64,000 bases of DNA, taken from NCBI GenBank assembly GCA_000827265.1, contig KN834752.1, positions 1,354,948-1,418,947 of the forward strand. The letters are read 5' to 3'. Under the pieces are notes generated by a model. The model searched no databases and was not told the DNA's origin. It worked only from the letters and a program-made list of their open reading frames with translations. Origin of the DNA: Collybiopsis luxurians FD-317 M1. Lineage: Eukaryota > Basidiomycota > Agaricomycetes > Agaricales > Omphalotaceae. The position numbers were made by a program, and so were the translations under genes. This document shows, one piece after another, positions 10,796 to 22,941 of this stretch (the stretch's first letter is position 1; every line of letters begins with the position of its first letter).

Positions 10796-12173
10796 ATGAG
10801 CGTTCTGCGCAAAAACCTTGCGCGCACTGTAATTCTCAAGCAATTACCTCCATCATTACAAGTAAAGCAGCTACTACCTCACCTTCCCTCAGGACGAATT
10901 CATGAACTATCACCGCAACCGGATAATTCACTAGCTATACATTTCCTGGACTCTAGATCGGCAACCCATTTCACTCAAAAATTTCAGTCTTCACCGCGAC
11001 CTGACCCTCTAAAAGACGCTGCTGTTGATTACGGGGAGCCACGCCATGTGCCTGTTCAGGTTCTTGCCGCTATTGGTTTGAGAAACGCGAGCAGAGTGGT
11101 TCGCGTTATTTCAAACAACGACAAAGACTTACCTAGTGACTTGGAGAAGGATGTGACGGAATTTGGTATCGAGAACTTGAAAGTGAACGGTCGTTCCGCT
11201 GTAATACATTTTATGTCAATAGAGGCAGCCATAAAGGTCAGGTAACCAGTTTCTTTTGCGCACTATATGCTCATACAATTTTTCTTAGGCTCTTAACGCT
11301 CTTCGCTCCAGTGAAACTTACAGCGGATATTCAGTGCATTTCGGTACTGACCGAAAGTTTCCTCTTTCCCCTCAATTCCCCAAAACTCAAACCTGCCTGC
11401 GTTTAACCCGCATCCGAAAAGGCATAACTTTGAACGAACTCGTGCGACGTATCGAAAGTGGCCTTCCTGACCTCAACCACGAACTCATACGGAGCATCAA
11501 TTATAACCCCAAACAGCGCAAAGCCGTACGTTCTATATTCTGTTGATCTGCCGTCGCGTCCCCTTTCCTTAATCTCGTTTAATTTTTCAGTACATCAACT
11601 TTTTCGATCCTGCCATTGCCAAAATAGTTCACCACGCATTCAACAAAGTTGATGATTCCAACTCGCTTCTTTCCGTGTCATGGTTCCGCTCTACCAGTTC
11701 CATTAGTCCAAGTCTTTATTCTGCTATCAACGCAGGCGTTTCCCGTACTTTGACTGTATCACGCCTTCGGGATGTGCGTCAGCTCCGAGAGGTTTTAAAA
11801 GCGAGCGCGGAATTTGGTACGATCATCAGCCATCCTTATAACCCCTCAAAGTAGGCTTCCGTGTTACTGAAGTAGTAATTCTTGCTGACAGTGGAAACGC
11901 AGGAAAACCGTTAGAATTGAATTCGCAGACATCTTTTCGCCGCTCAAAGCCATAGAGCGCATTCAGGCAGATATGTCAAAATATCCCGCTTTTTCCCGCA
12001 CAGTCGTCTCATTCTCGTCTTCTACTTCCATCATACTGCCGATGAAAGTTGCTGCGAGTAGGACGAAGGCAGCTGAGGAAGAGCCTCGAGCTCAGAAAGA
12101 GCAGGAAAAGTCTGCCGAGGACGTACCTTCTGAGAAGCCAGTCGGATCGGTAGCAGAAGTTTCAATAGCATGA
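10796..12173 (+). CDS. Protein with four RRM-like RNA-binding repeats
   Basis: Four exons (10796-11236, 11289-11525, 11591-11850, 11903-12173) give 402 residues. Four repeats with RRM-like beta patterns can be traced: RTVILKQLP...LAIHFLDS, RVVRVIS...AVIHFMS, TCLRLTRIRKG...AYINFFDP, and RTLTVSRLRD...TVRIEFAD. The RNP1-like strands contain the usual aromatic residues (AYINFFDP). The tail is low complexity and Glu/Lys/Ala-rich. By fold it should bind single-stranded RNA; architectures of this kind occur in fungal RNA-binding regulators of the Nrd1 type, but I cannot assign an orthologue. The ATG at 10796 is the first in frame downstream of the NMD3 promoter. The 3' end converges on the M1 aminopeptidase 111 bp away, and its last 64 bp are duplicated, inverted, near 26.2-26.3 kb. 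Confidence 0.8.
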
Positions 12174-15100
12174 ACATACTTGCTAGCATTCGATACTAAT
12201 AGATTTATCAAGAATTGCGCCCACCTGAGATTCAATGATTAGCTATAGATCCGATTCCCCCACTTCTCTTTCCGAATGCGCGATCATTGTCCCTTCTTCC
12301 AATTTTCCAACCAATTCAACAGATCGTCCGTCGATTTCTAGAAAATGGAATCAATATTGTGCGAGGAACATTTCAACCCTCCGCATACCTCAATGAAAAC
12401 TTTATTCTCCTGGATAGATTCCAAGACTTGCGGGATAATAAGATTGAATTTCGAGGTATCTTTTCCTTCCTGAGCAGTAACGCTTGCGTTTAGGGAAAAT
12501 ATATCACGGTAATAAGCCATTTGGACTCACGAAGAAAGTTTTGGTATCTTCATAATCTTTCTCCGTAGTAAGTGGACGGAATGTCAGCTAAGTGCAAAAA
12601 TGGTCAATTATCCTTCGCAAAATGAGGAAAGTATACTGACCCTAATAAGACCCCCAATCGAAAATCCATCCTTAAACTTTTCGTATATCTAAACCAAGCG
12701 TATCAATTTGCAAATTACCAAAACCTCACATCGTACTTTCACAGCTCACCATATCATAATTTTCTTTGAAATATTCGACATATTGCCTCTTCACTTTCGG
12801 ATTCTTCATCAACTCTATAACAAAGTGGTGGACATCCTGATCTCGCGCCTTGTTCGTCGTATAATCGATTGTCGCCAGAATACGGTCGCGATTCTCGGTG
12901 CTGCACATTGCTGCTCTGTATAGACGAGGACATGAGCACAAGAGAGCCCGACGACGTCAATTATTTATACTATGGTTTGAGAGTAGTCGAGGAAAGGCTC
13001 ACATCGCGGCAAGCTGTTGGGTAGGTGTTTGGGGGTTTTCGACGATGCTCTTGACAAACTCATACTCTTCTTCTCCGCCATGTTCAACAGCCTACGCGTC
13101 GTCAGCTTACGATGAAGTTAATATTTGTATAATCCGACAACGCACCGTACAGTAGATAGGACTCTGTAATTCTTCAGGGATCAAACTACTATCCTTGGTT
13201 TCTTGAAAATGTTTGAACCGTTTTCGCAATTCGTTAACGACGCTGTGTACCCAGATGAGTCTAATTCTGTATGGAATCGATGCACTATTCACTCGTCATC
13301 TTTGGCTTGGCTTGCATTGATGATAGCGCAGGTTCTGAGCAGCGGGACATCTGGATGCTCGTCGGCCGAGTACTCGTATCCTAGTTCGGATACGATGGGC
13401 TTGAAGAGAAACTATGGGTGTCACAAGGCGATTAGTATATAGGTGGAGCTAGAACGAGATCAAATATTTCCTACCCTTCGCAACTCATTCAACAGGTCAA
13501 CGACAGACTGATTCTCCCACCAGATACTAATAAGAGATTCCAGGGTCGTCGAGACGGAGGCCCAAACATAGTCTAGTGTAATTTTCAGCTACTAATGTAC
13601 TAGGACGAATTGGATAAAGGAACGGACGCACATTCACGTAAGTCTTTAAAGACCGTCAAGAGATCCAATGCGGTGCTAAGGTCCAGAAAATGAGCTCTAG
13701 CGAGGGCAAAGGCGTCTTGGACTAGCCCAAGACGGTCTCCAACATCAAATACCGAGTCGGGCCTGGCTGCCTCGATAGCAATGCTTCGGAATCGTGCAGG
13801 GGTGTACAAAACTCGGTCTGTGGCGAGCAATCGATCAAAAAAAAATCCAAATAAAACACAAAGTGCAAAGCTCACAGTAACCAAATGCACCGGCGTTGAG
13901 CTTGAAGGGCCGCCTGGTATCAATGGGATACGAATCTGACTGACTTTTCAGGACGACCTTGTCAACGGTCGGTTTACCATCCGAGTCGACAGTCAAGATA
14001 TTGAGCGGAACATTCCTACAGGAAGGATCAGCAGAGTGCTCGGTAAATTCATAAAAAAAGACTCGCCATGTTGTTTCCGCATCATCAACGCCCGTACTCT
14101 GTACGAACCTAGACTGCGCTACTTGAATGCTATCTTGTGATTCGGCAACTGTGACCAAAGGGATTCCAGGCTAGAGTGTTATAACCACCATGAACTTATG
14201 TGCGACAAGATTCCTCTGCGCATGGAATGAACTGACCTTGGTGATATACGCGTTCATAAATTCGGAAGCATCAAAACCTGTGACCGCAAGGCCATTAGGG
14301 CGGCGTCAACCTATCGGAAAATCAAAGATTTGTACCTGTAGCTTCTTCTATACCTTTCCACAAGTCTCGAGTGATACTGTTGCCGTAGAGATGGGCCTTG
14401 AGGTACAAGGAAACACCTCTGAGGAAGGCGTCGACCCCAACATGGTTCGCTAGCATGCGAAGAACTACAGATGAAACGCGAGTAGAGTCAAATTTCAAAG
14501 GATCAAATCAACGCAAGCTCACCAGAAGCTGCCTTGGAGTATGATAGAGCGTCAAAGATCTGCTCAAGAGCTCAGTTGATGGTGATCTTTGTGGAGAATC
14601 CGTAAAAGTTACCTGATTAATCTTGTTCGCATCAGGGCAATCGACTTCTACAGGATGTGAGGACAGCTTGTTATCGAGCGCCATGGCTTCATTGACGTGA
14701 AGAGTGATGAAAGCTGAGTCAAGTTTCCACTCTGGGAATACTCTAGACAAAGCAGAAAAGTGAGTATACTAGGATAAAGGAGAGCGATAGAAGAACCTGT
14801 CTGTGAACTTGATTAGTGCATGAGCAAGATACCTAAAAAGTACTCACCTGGAATAATCAACTCTCCCATCTAGATCGCAAGAAAAAGATCAGAGTTCAAA
14901 ATCAACGCTCTTCATTCAACTTACCAACGTCGCAAATCCTGAACATTACAAACACGATCATCACTCATCAAATCCAATTGAAAGAAAAGGTTTATGCTCA
15001 CCTTCATTCAGATAAATATACGTCCACCACTCCATGGTTGTAATATTTCCAAACCACATATGCGCAATCTCGTGAAACTGCATGCCGACAATGGCCTGCT

Positions 15101-16343
15101 TTTGCGCCACATTGCTTGCATTTGGATCCAAGAGATAATGACTAGCTCTTCCGGTGATCAAACCCCAGTTCTCCATTGCATACGCATCCATATCTTGTAT
15201 CTATGACCGAATTTCATTATAGCCATCAAGATCACTGGGATCTTCCAAACACTTACCACGAGCGTATCCAGCTTCGAAAGAGGATATTCAATATCAAACA
15301 CTTGCTCGTATACTGGAAGTACTTTGGCAGTCACTTCAAGTAAGTACTTTGCTTGGTGGACCGACGGAGGAGAAGCTGCACGCATAAAGCACAAATTCAC
15401 ATTGAGCCCAAGGAGAGGGACCAGGGGCGGCACCATAGGACTCATAGTCGGTACTCACCGTAAACTCGCAACGGACGCGTTTTCCCACTGATAGGACTCG
15501 TGAACGCACTCTCGACATACTCAAATTCTCCATTCGCAAACGCCACGAGGTAGGTAGACATGAGCGGAGACGAATCGAAACGCGTCACCTTCCAATCTTC
15601 CGAACTTGACGCTTCCTTGAGAAGCCCATGGACGTCGTCCGCTTCCTCGTAGGGTTCTTCAGAAACGACAGGCGTGTTGAATAGGTTTACAGTGCTAGAC
15701 TTGGATATCATCGACATTCCAAAGGTGGCTTTGCATAGTGGTTCATCCCAACAAGGAAACGCGCGACGTGCAGCAGTTGGCTAATTACATTCAGCAGTCG
15801 AGTCTAAAATCAAATTCGGTGGGTTACCTCAAACTGCGTAACGGTATAAAGCTTTTTCTCTCCTTCATGCTCCCATGTGCCTTCATAGTACCCAATAAGA
15901 TTACCGCTGAGCTGACCTTGAAAGGCAATGAAAAGTTGCAGACGAGATCCTGCCGCGAACGTAGTGGGAAACACAAACGTTGCACGTTGATTGATCGCGT
16001 CTATCGATTGAGAAACCGGCACAAATGTGCTGACTGAAGTTTCCTCTGAAGAAGAACCTGCACCTGCGACAGTCACAGAAACATCGGCAAGTTGGAGATC
16101 AGCTGCGTTTAAGACGATACTGGACGTGTCCTTTTCCACTTTAAGGTCGATCTCGGCAGTTCCGCGAAACTTGTGGAGAGCGAGATCGGTGAGAAGAGTA
16201 AGATGGTAGTGAGTTGGAGAAAGGTCTGTGGGCAAGCGATAGTCCATCGTGAATTGAGGATCAAAAGTGAACACGAACGTTTCTTATAAAGGGCATGCAG
16301 GAAACCTTCAGATGGTTATCTGGCTGACGGATACCTTTCAATT
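12109..16343. repeat. Duplication block A (partner A' and fragment C in inverse orientation)
   Basis: The stretch 12284-16343 matches 28167-32236 in inverse orientation. Its left part, 12109-14034, matches 24343-26294, also inverted. Identity is obvious by eye over coding exons and introns alike, so this is DNA-level duplication, not retroposition. Block A includes the last 64 bp of the RRM gene, making A the likely original locus. Confidence 0.9.
12284..16247 (-). CDS. M1 zinc aminopeptidase, copy A (Aap1/Ape2-like)
   Basis: An intron-rich gene of about 20 exons starts MDYRLPTDLSPTHY at 16247 and ends WLENWKKGQ at 12284. The N-terminal domain (residues 1-200) holds IVLNAADLQLADV and the PTAARRAFPCWDEP motif. 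The catalytic domain has the exopeptidase motif as YAMENWGL (15169-15183) and the zinc site HEIAH (about 15060-15074), followed 18 residues later by the glutamate of LNEG. The ERAP1-type C-terminal domain follows (12.3-14.2 kb). The enzyme family removes N-terminal residues from peptides in cytosol or vacuole. The usual first Gly of GxMEN is Tyr here. A 4-nt micro-exon at 14797-14800 is needed to encode the conserved DRVFPEWK. No frame break was found in the parts checked, unlike its relatives at 24.3-26.1 and 28.3-32.2 kb. Confidence 0.93.
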
Positions 16344-16819
16344 GTCATAACGCGTACCTTTCAATTACCACATGGTGCTAGATATTTCGGTCTTGCGTAG
16401 CAGATGACTAGAAGGCCAGGACTGAATTCGAGTTTCGGTTCCGCTAAGGACATGACTTGAGATTGCAGTACTGTAGTCACGGTCCACTCTTGATCCACTC
16501 CACTACGCAACACAAAAATGCCTGTCTGGAGATCTATGCAAATGCAGCCACGTAAAAGCGGGAACCATCATCGAATACTAAAATCAGGTCTCCTTTCATT
16601 CCGCGGCTGAAAGAAATAGAATCTTTATCGTTCCCCAACATCGTAGCGCTGACAGACATTCTTCAATCTTTAATGAGCAGATACTTCAACGTCGAGCTCA
16701 AAGGGGATAGGTGAAAATAATATTGGTTCTCCATGTTGCGGAAAGTCAATACACCACTTTTCTGCTTGCCGTCTTTTTGGCAGTGCTAACGGGCCGCGTC
16801 AGATGCTCGCTCCTTAGCT

Positions 16820-17420
16820 TCAATTTTCACAACTTCAACTTCAAACCATCCTTGGAAAATACTCCTTCCGTCCCGCTGAAATTTGAAGCCCAAGGCGCCC
16901 AGCTCCCCTCTTCACACACGATGACATTCCTCGTTCGTCTTGTCTGGAGCCCTTTCCGGTCTTCGTTCGCAAATTTCGCCAAATGCGTCATCGTACAGTA
17001 TTGGTCAAACTCTAGCATTAGCGTCATTGCTGAGATACCCCGATACAATCGCCATCCATGCGTCCCCCTTTGGCCGTCTTCTACCAAGATCCTGATTGTC
17101 AAGACTCCGCTAGACGAGCGAGAAAAAGGTGCTCCATACTCGAAAAGTGTATCCCATCACGGAGATGTCTTCGAATTCGCTCTATTTTTTTCTACTATCG
17201 TTCCTTTCCTCTCCGCGCAGTCTCTGCCTTTCGACGTCCTCACATGCTGAGTACTTGGTTGAGTACGACAGAACCTAAATGGGTGACCGCGTATGGAAGT
17301 TTTAGGATGATAATCGTACCGCGAAGAAACTCAAAGGCGTGTTGGAGGGTATTGCTGTGGACGCTCAATCCGATTCACATGAAGAAGGATTTGCAGCAAT
17401 GGTAGGTTGACCGGGCTACT
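16820..17420 (-). pseudogene. Probable relic of a PIF/Harbinger-type DDE transposase
   Basis: On the minus strand, frames broken by stops contain an IGLSVHS...FLRGTI stretch (about 17330-17390). This resembles the helix-turn-helix region of Harbinger transposases. Further along come ILVEDGQRGTH, YRGIS, LEFDQYCT and ANEDRKGLQ (about 16900-17100), in the order expected for GAIDGTH, YRxRKGxxSQN, FDxxF and the second catalytic region (SAxDxRVL). The match is by pattern only and includes stops and frame changes, so the copy is dead. No terminal repeats were identified. It lies between duplication blocks A and B. Confidence 0.35.
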
Positions 17421-17550
17421 GTGCGGTATATTGTTGCATCATCCACCATATTTCAACGCCCTCCCTGCATATGCGAATCTATATCATTGAGAACGAAGTT
17501 AACTAGATGATGCTTGTTCTATGGAGAAAATTCCAGGGACAAGTGATGCG

Positions 17551-19398
17551 TATGAACGGCGCAAATGAAAAGGGTTTATGTCGATTCCAGGCTGGCTGAC
17601 CGTGCTGTAAACACGCATGGGAGCAGTACGAGCGAGGTGACTATGGCAGATTTTTGCACCGAGTTTTAGACGAGGCAAGTCTTCAAGGATACGCATGATG
17701 TTACAATGATTCTCAAGGTAGTTATTACGCTTCCGCTTAGGGCTTTGTTCGAAATCGACGAGGATATTTGGTAATATCTTTCTCTCCTCTTTCTTATTCC
17801 CTTTTCTCGACCCGGTTATCTTTTTTTCGAGTTAAACTTTCTTTGCCTTCTACTTCATCTATGTTTTGTTTTGGATGGGACATGCATAAGTATCAGATCT
17901 GTTCTGTGAAGCTAATTTTATTTGTTTACCGCCGCTCACCACAGCTTTTCAGTTCGTTCTCATTATGATCCCGTTTGTGACATAAGCTCTTAGAGGTACA
18001 GTATCTTGACCTTAGATGTGTATATTATCGTCGGTTGGAACCACAGCGAGCAAATAAAGATGCAAAAATGAGTCAGATTGCCTTCACAGAGTCTTGAAGT
18101 CGGCAGGATGAGTGGATGGGGGAAAATCGTACTTAAGGCTACAAGGAATACAGTAGCTCGAGAAAAGATAAGCTTGAATATGAACAAGGCATCCGGCAGA
18201 CCCGTCGAATGGACTTGGATTGGTTGCTGCACCAAGCCGAGCCCGCGCTTAATGATGGGTATGCGTGTCTTCGACCGTATACTGCAAGTCAAAAGAAAGG
18301 AATATACATGGGCTAGCTCACTGCTTTCAAAGAGGACAAACAGAACTTACACAGGGAACAAGTCATTGTGAGTTCGCAGTGTTACTGTGAAATTACCTTA
18401 AACAAACACCAGAACAATAAAATTACCGTAAACAAATGCTCCTTTATTGTTTGTTGTAATTGAGTGAACAAGTTCACTATATATACTGTTTACTACTGTA
18501 TACCGTATATTTACACCTTGGGGTATACATTACAGTTGGAGCCTTAGTAATGGGGCAAAATCGTACTTTTGCATCACGTGAAATGTTGATGTTTGACGTT
18601 GCGGCGCTCAATTTTTAGTTATAATTACCATTCAGTCTGCCATCAATGGCTCAACCGCTGCACAACATTGCTCTACCCCGTGCCGTAGGAAGAGTTGCTC
18701 CAACTCCAATTCCCGCAAACCTTCCAACCGCTCAGAATGTCTTCGACGCGAACCGTTTTCATGCGGAGGTTTTGCAAGAAATGGGTAACTCGTTTCGTCA
18801 TTTAACTTCTTTCTCAAATCTGACCACAATCATCCCATTTAGTTAGTGGAAATTTGCAAGTAAATTATGCCGACTACGCAGACACGGTCTGGTCGGGTCT
18901 CCACCAGATAATGGCCCTATTGTTGCAAATTAACAACAGCGTCGGGGAACTAAAACGTGACAATGCTATAGTAAGTGAATTAGACTAACCTTGTGACTTT
19001 TATGTTTTATCGCATACTTAGGTCTTCAACCGTGGGTGCGGTAGCGGTAACACCATGGCCTTTAGGGAGGTTCCTTTTCCAAACGGGACTCTTCCCTCCC
19101 AAATGGTATGGCACAGTACTCTCTAACATACTACCTTTGATTGAACTTGCATGAGCAGAACCCACCCTTACCTGCAATTTTAAACATTGATGATATTCGG
19201 CAGTTGACCTCACAACAAGCTCGTCTCTACTTGCTCCACCATCGCATTGACATACCAGCACAAGTTTCGGACCGTAAAAAGAAGTTGGCTTTAGCCATTG
19301 GTTGTACTATGACAATTTGACTATTGCATATCTTGGGCCTTACAGTAGAGTATTTTGATTCTTGTACCATTAATTTGTCATAGGCTACTTTCCAAATC
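17551..19398. repeat. Duplication block B (direct partner at 26296-28154)
   Basis: About 1.85 kb is repeated in the same orientation at 26296-28154. It starts at TATGAAC and ends just after CTACTTTCCAAAT. The block holds about 1 kb of non-coding DNA and then a Mug135-like gene. Open frames in the upstream part are not conserved between the two copies, which argues against a gene there. Confidence 0.9.
18646..19320 (+). pseudogene. Dead Mug135-like gene in block B
   Basis: The start (MAQPLHNIALPR), both splice sites and the stop correspond to the intact gene at 27318-28078. In this copy a single extra T around 18838-18841 shifts the frame and brings an immediate stop after IIPFS. About 86 bp of the proline/alanine-rich middle is missing near 18885-18900. 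The downstream exons (NRGCGSGNTMAFREV; DRKKKLALAIGCTMTI) remain readable, so decay is recent or the copy is under gene conversion. Confidence 0.75.
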
Positions 19399-20142
19399 TC
19401 ATATACCAATAAAGATTCTTGGCATTGACAGAACCCTCTCAGTTCTGCTCGGACACTCATTCTTACTAGATGTAGAAGCCTTCAAGGTGCTAAATCAGGG
19501 CACTTGTCAGATGTAAACCTGGACATACTGAGTACATAGCTGGGAACGGTCCCGACATGTAGAATATATATATCCGCTCAGTGTAAGGGAGGAGCAACAG
19601 AAAGATCAAATAATTTCTTGATTCATGATCTACCTACTTCATTCTTATCCTCACAAAAAGTGCTCGAGACGCATAACTACGCTCTAGTCTTTTACACTTA
19701 ATGAGGCAGTATCTTTTCTTTTCATCTCCGAAGTTGCGTTCACCACCGTAACAAACAGGCTCACATCTGCCCAATTTAGAGTGCACATTCGATACTTGGG
19801 ATAGGGGAACCTGCCGTATTCGTAGTGGTTTTGTCTTTTCCTCGTGAAGTGCCAATGAAATGAAGGATAAAAGATACAAATGAATTGATTTGAGCTGACA
19901 CCAAATGTACGATGTTGCTCGAGCTTTACGCTGGTCCCTACTTGATCTTTAGATGCCTGTAACATTGTCTTCACGGTTACTGGAAACACTGAGTTCTTTC
20001 ATGTCTTTGACTGTTTCATACTACCTAGGATCATTCTAAGCAGGAAAAACTGGGTGATATATTCCATTTCTGAATGAGGTAGGATGTACATCAAGAACCA
20101 GATTCAAAAACCATTGTGGAGAAATCGACCTCGATGAAGCCT
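19399..20142. other. No gene recognised
   Basis: Short open frames (81-101 codons, minus) occur at 19634-19989, without family motifs or convincing splice partners. The stretch follows the abrupt end of block B. Confidence 0.45.
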
Positions 20143-21330
20143 TTACGTCACGACAAAGGTAATAGGCTCCCTATCTAGTCCAGAATTGTCCAATCCACAG
20201 GCATACAACATTTCAGCACAGCTGCATAAATCATCACATCTCGTGCACCTGAAGCATAAACGCTTCAGTGCTCCCCGTTCGTGTCTCTGCATGAACATGA
20301 AATCCAATTTGGCCCATCTATCCCTGTCCCCTTCTCTGAGCGATGCAAAGTTGGGGTCAGGGTATGTGGGGTTAAAATCTATACATATCTCCTGCACAGA
20401 GTCCCAAGTTCCACAAATAGTTTCGGAGAGGAAGCAGAGCAGACTGTAATCTTGAAAACATGAAATCAGAGCCCTTTTCAACCCTGGGAAAAGGTGTTTC
20501 TGCATAAAGAACTTGTGAGTAAATCATCTAACTCACCTGGTGTTTCGCTACGAGCCTGAACTTCCATTTCTAAAATAACTTGAGTATTAGGTCCCACAGC
20601 TTCCCAAAAGACAGAGTCTTCCGTCTCTTCTACATCATAACAGATGAGTATAGTTTTCAGGGACCGAAGAGGCTGCAATTTCATTCCGTATCCAATAGCA
20701 CGAAACATCTCTCATTCAAGGGACAAGAGAGAAAGCCTTTCTAGAGAACATGGTGGATGAATGTTCGTGCTGAGATCAAGGTCAAGATCTGCAATGTACC
20801 CTCCTACAACTGTGAGACTTTGGAGATATTCCAGAGAGTCCAGCATATTTTGGAAAAAGGTATATTCTGGCAAATTCTCAATAAAATTGTATTCGATCTG
20901 GAGTTCTATCAGTTGACTTCCCAAATGAGCTCGGGCCATCATCTGGTAAATTTCAGTTTTTGGCGAGTAAATTATGAGGGAAATTAGGGATGGCAATTGC
21001 TGCAGGATGAACGCAAGCGAGATGGGAATTGGTTTTTCATGACCAAAGACCAAATGAAGTTTCCGAACATATTCCCCGAGATATACCGTCTGGGGATCGC
21101 GCAGAAGATCAGTGGTTTTATTGACAACTGGATAGAAAAGTTCCAAATATGACGACTCGTATCAAGCCGACCTCATGAAAGATCAAGTGTTTTGACAACC
21201 ATGCGAAATCCCGACAGACTAGAGTAGCATTCTGGAGAGAACAGATGTTGTCGACAAGATTTTTGATAATGAGAGCGAAAATCTCATTCGAAAATCGACG
21301 TCGTTGCTCATGGTGGTAGTTGGTAGTGGT
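20143..21330 (-). pseudogene. F-box/leucine-rich protein gene, probably decayed
   Basis: Reading from about 21310 downward, the frame gives a good F-box-like helix pattern: RRFSNEIFALII, then NATLVCRDFAWLSK and LIFHE. It is followed by leucine-rich segments (YVRKLHLVFG; LQQLPSLISLII) and a tail ending DREPITFVVT at 20143. Such proteins are SCF ubiquitin-ligase adaptors, and the family is greatly expanded in agaricomycetes. Three defects suggest it is dead. There is no ATG in the F-box frame upstream. A frame change is needed near 21150. An in-frame TGA lies at 20712-20714 with coding continuing beyond. A donor GTGAGT near 20530 looks like a genuine former intron. Confidence 0.55.
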
Positions 21331-21553
21331 GGTGGGCGAGGGATGACACGCTCACGTGTCCCACGCAAGCTTTCGAAGCTAGGCTGGCTCACATTGGGCA
21401 GTTCAAATTCTTTCACGCTCAATAAGCATCAATAACACGCCAACGGAAACTGGAGGAAAGCGTTCCAGAACCCACTCATCCAATCAAATCCATACCACAA
21501 AAATAGGGCATCCGCGAAAGCTTCCAACCGATTCTAAGAAACCCAGCTGTTGA

Positions 21554-22414
21554 GTGTGGGTCCTTTTGCTGCAGGATTTTTCAGTGAGGATACCTCGAAA
21601 CTGTAAATTTCCTACTGCTGACTTTTCCCCTAAAGTGGCTTTGTTCAGTACACTTTGGTCCGACCGCACGAAATCTCGATCTATTCTGACCATGGCCATT
21701 TTCCTTTTGGGTGTAGCAGGATTCTCGAAATATCTCAGTTGACATGCACTGTGCGCACACTCCAATTGACGTGCAGTCTGCTGATATCCACATGAAGAGG
21801 CGATGGCCAAATTCACCTGCTACGGATTACTATTTTTGACTGTACCAGATTAGTATGCTTCGCTGACTGACCTCCTCAGTCCCTACTCACGTCTGCGTGA
21901 TAATTCTCAGGTGTGTACGCAGCTGTGCCACCTATATCGGCATGGATGAGCAATAATTCTGAACCTCATTACAGGCGAGCGACCAGCATTATTGCTCTTG
22001 GATTTGTCGCGACGAATGCTGTGAGCGCAGATCCAAAACTTCGTACTTCCTCAACTGACTTCCTCAACTGACTTCGACTTGTAGGGTGGAATAACAAGTA
22101 CCTGCCTGTTCCCCACCAAGGAGGCTCCAGCTTACAGAAGAACAACGATCATTAATCTGACCTTGTGCGTTTCATTACCGTGCATCTATATGTTCATAAA
22201 CCTAAATGGTAATTTCATTAGCTCCATTCTGATCGTGGTGGGGTCTGCTATCAATGGGGTACTCCTTGATTACAAAAATAAACAAAAAAACAAGAGGAGG
22301 GATGCAATCCTTGTGCCCTATAACCTGGACTCTGACGGCGAGAAGGGTACGAATACAACAAGAGCATGGGTAGAACTGGGCGATCGCCATCCTAGTTTTA
22401 AACATACTTTGTAA
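21554..22414 (+). pseudogene. Truncated MFS transporter (Dal5/allantoate permease-like C-terminus)
   Basis: The segments WSDRTKSRSILTMAIFLLGV, VYAAVPPISAWMSNNSEPHY, RRATSIIALGFVATNA, GGITSTCLFPTKEAP and LLDYKNKQKNKRRD follow the order of the C-terminal half of fungal anion:cation symporters. The frame ends DRHPSFKHTL, which fits the family terminus. Exons 21911-22020, 22085-about 22161 and from about 22217 have GT...AG borders. The N-terminal half (helices 1-6) is absent: the decayed F-box gene lies immediately upstream on the other strand. It is therefore a fragment, not a working transporter. Confidence 0.72.
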
Positions 22415-22941
22415 TACCTTAATCTGGGGTGATACTGTATGTTTCCATTACTATACGGTGTACGGTTAACGAGCGAGTACGGGGGGCGGACATCGCTACC
22501 GAACAATCCTTAATCTATCCATCAGCGAAAAAAACTAGTATATCGTTCTTACTATATGGAATGATGAAATTATTATTCATGCGTTTTGCAAAGAAAGATA
22601 ATAATACCCTCGGACGTCAGAGTCCGCATATGCTTGCTGCATACGCCGTATATTTGCGGGATACAAAGAGCGACCGAAAATTGCAATCGATCCTTGGAAA
22701 ATTTCCGGCCTTTGAGTCAGACAAAACTTGACGCATGACGATCACAGCGTCGACGAGTCTAAGTATGCAACTGAAAGATTGTTACATAGAGGGGCTAGTA
22801 CAGAGGGATAATGCTTTTGGACATTAAAATCGGGCATCGTAGCGAAAGAAAAATCAATAGAGGAGAAAGACCGAGTGGTCAAGGAAGGAGGGGAAGGGTG
22901 TTTAGCTCAAAGTAAAAGCATCTTGCAGGAGTACAGCAAAA
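22415..22941. other. No gene recognised
   Basis: A 100-codon open frame at 22429-22731 has no recognisable motif. The sequence around 22870-22915 is purine-rich. I see no transposon ends. Confidence 0.4.

Noticed and set aside
18078..18371. Open frame upstream of the Mug135-like gene, with a relative at 26747-27046
   Set aside because: Although the DNA is duplicated, the frame is not conserved: indels change the second half and the stop. The region is treated as non-coding.
22860..22915. tRNA-like string (GACCGAGTGGTCAAGG) reminiscent of a Leu/Ser tRNA D-arm
   Set aside because: No acceptor stem, anticodon arm or T-loop (GGTTCGAATCC-type) could be found in register.
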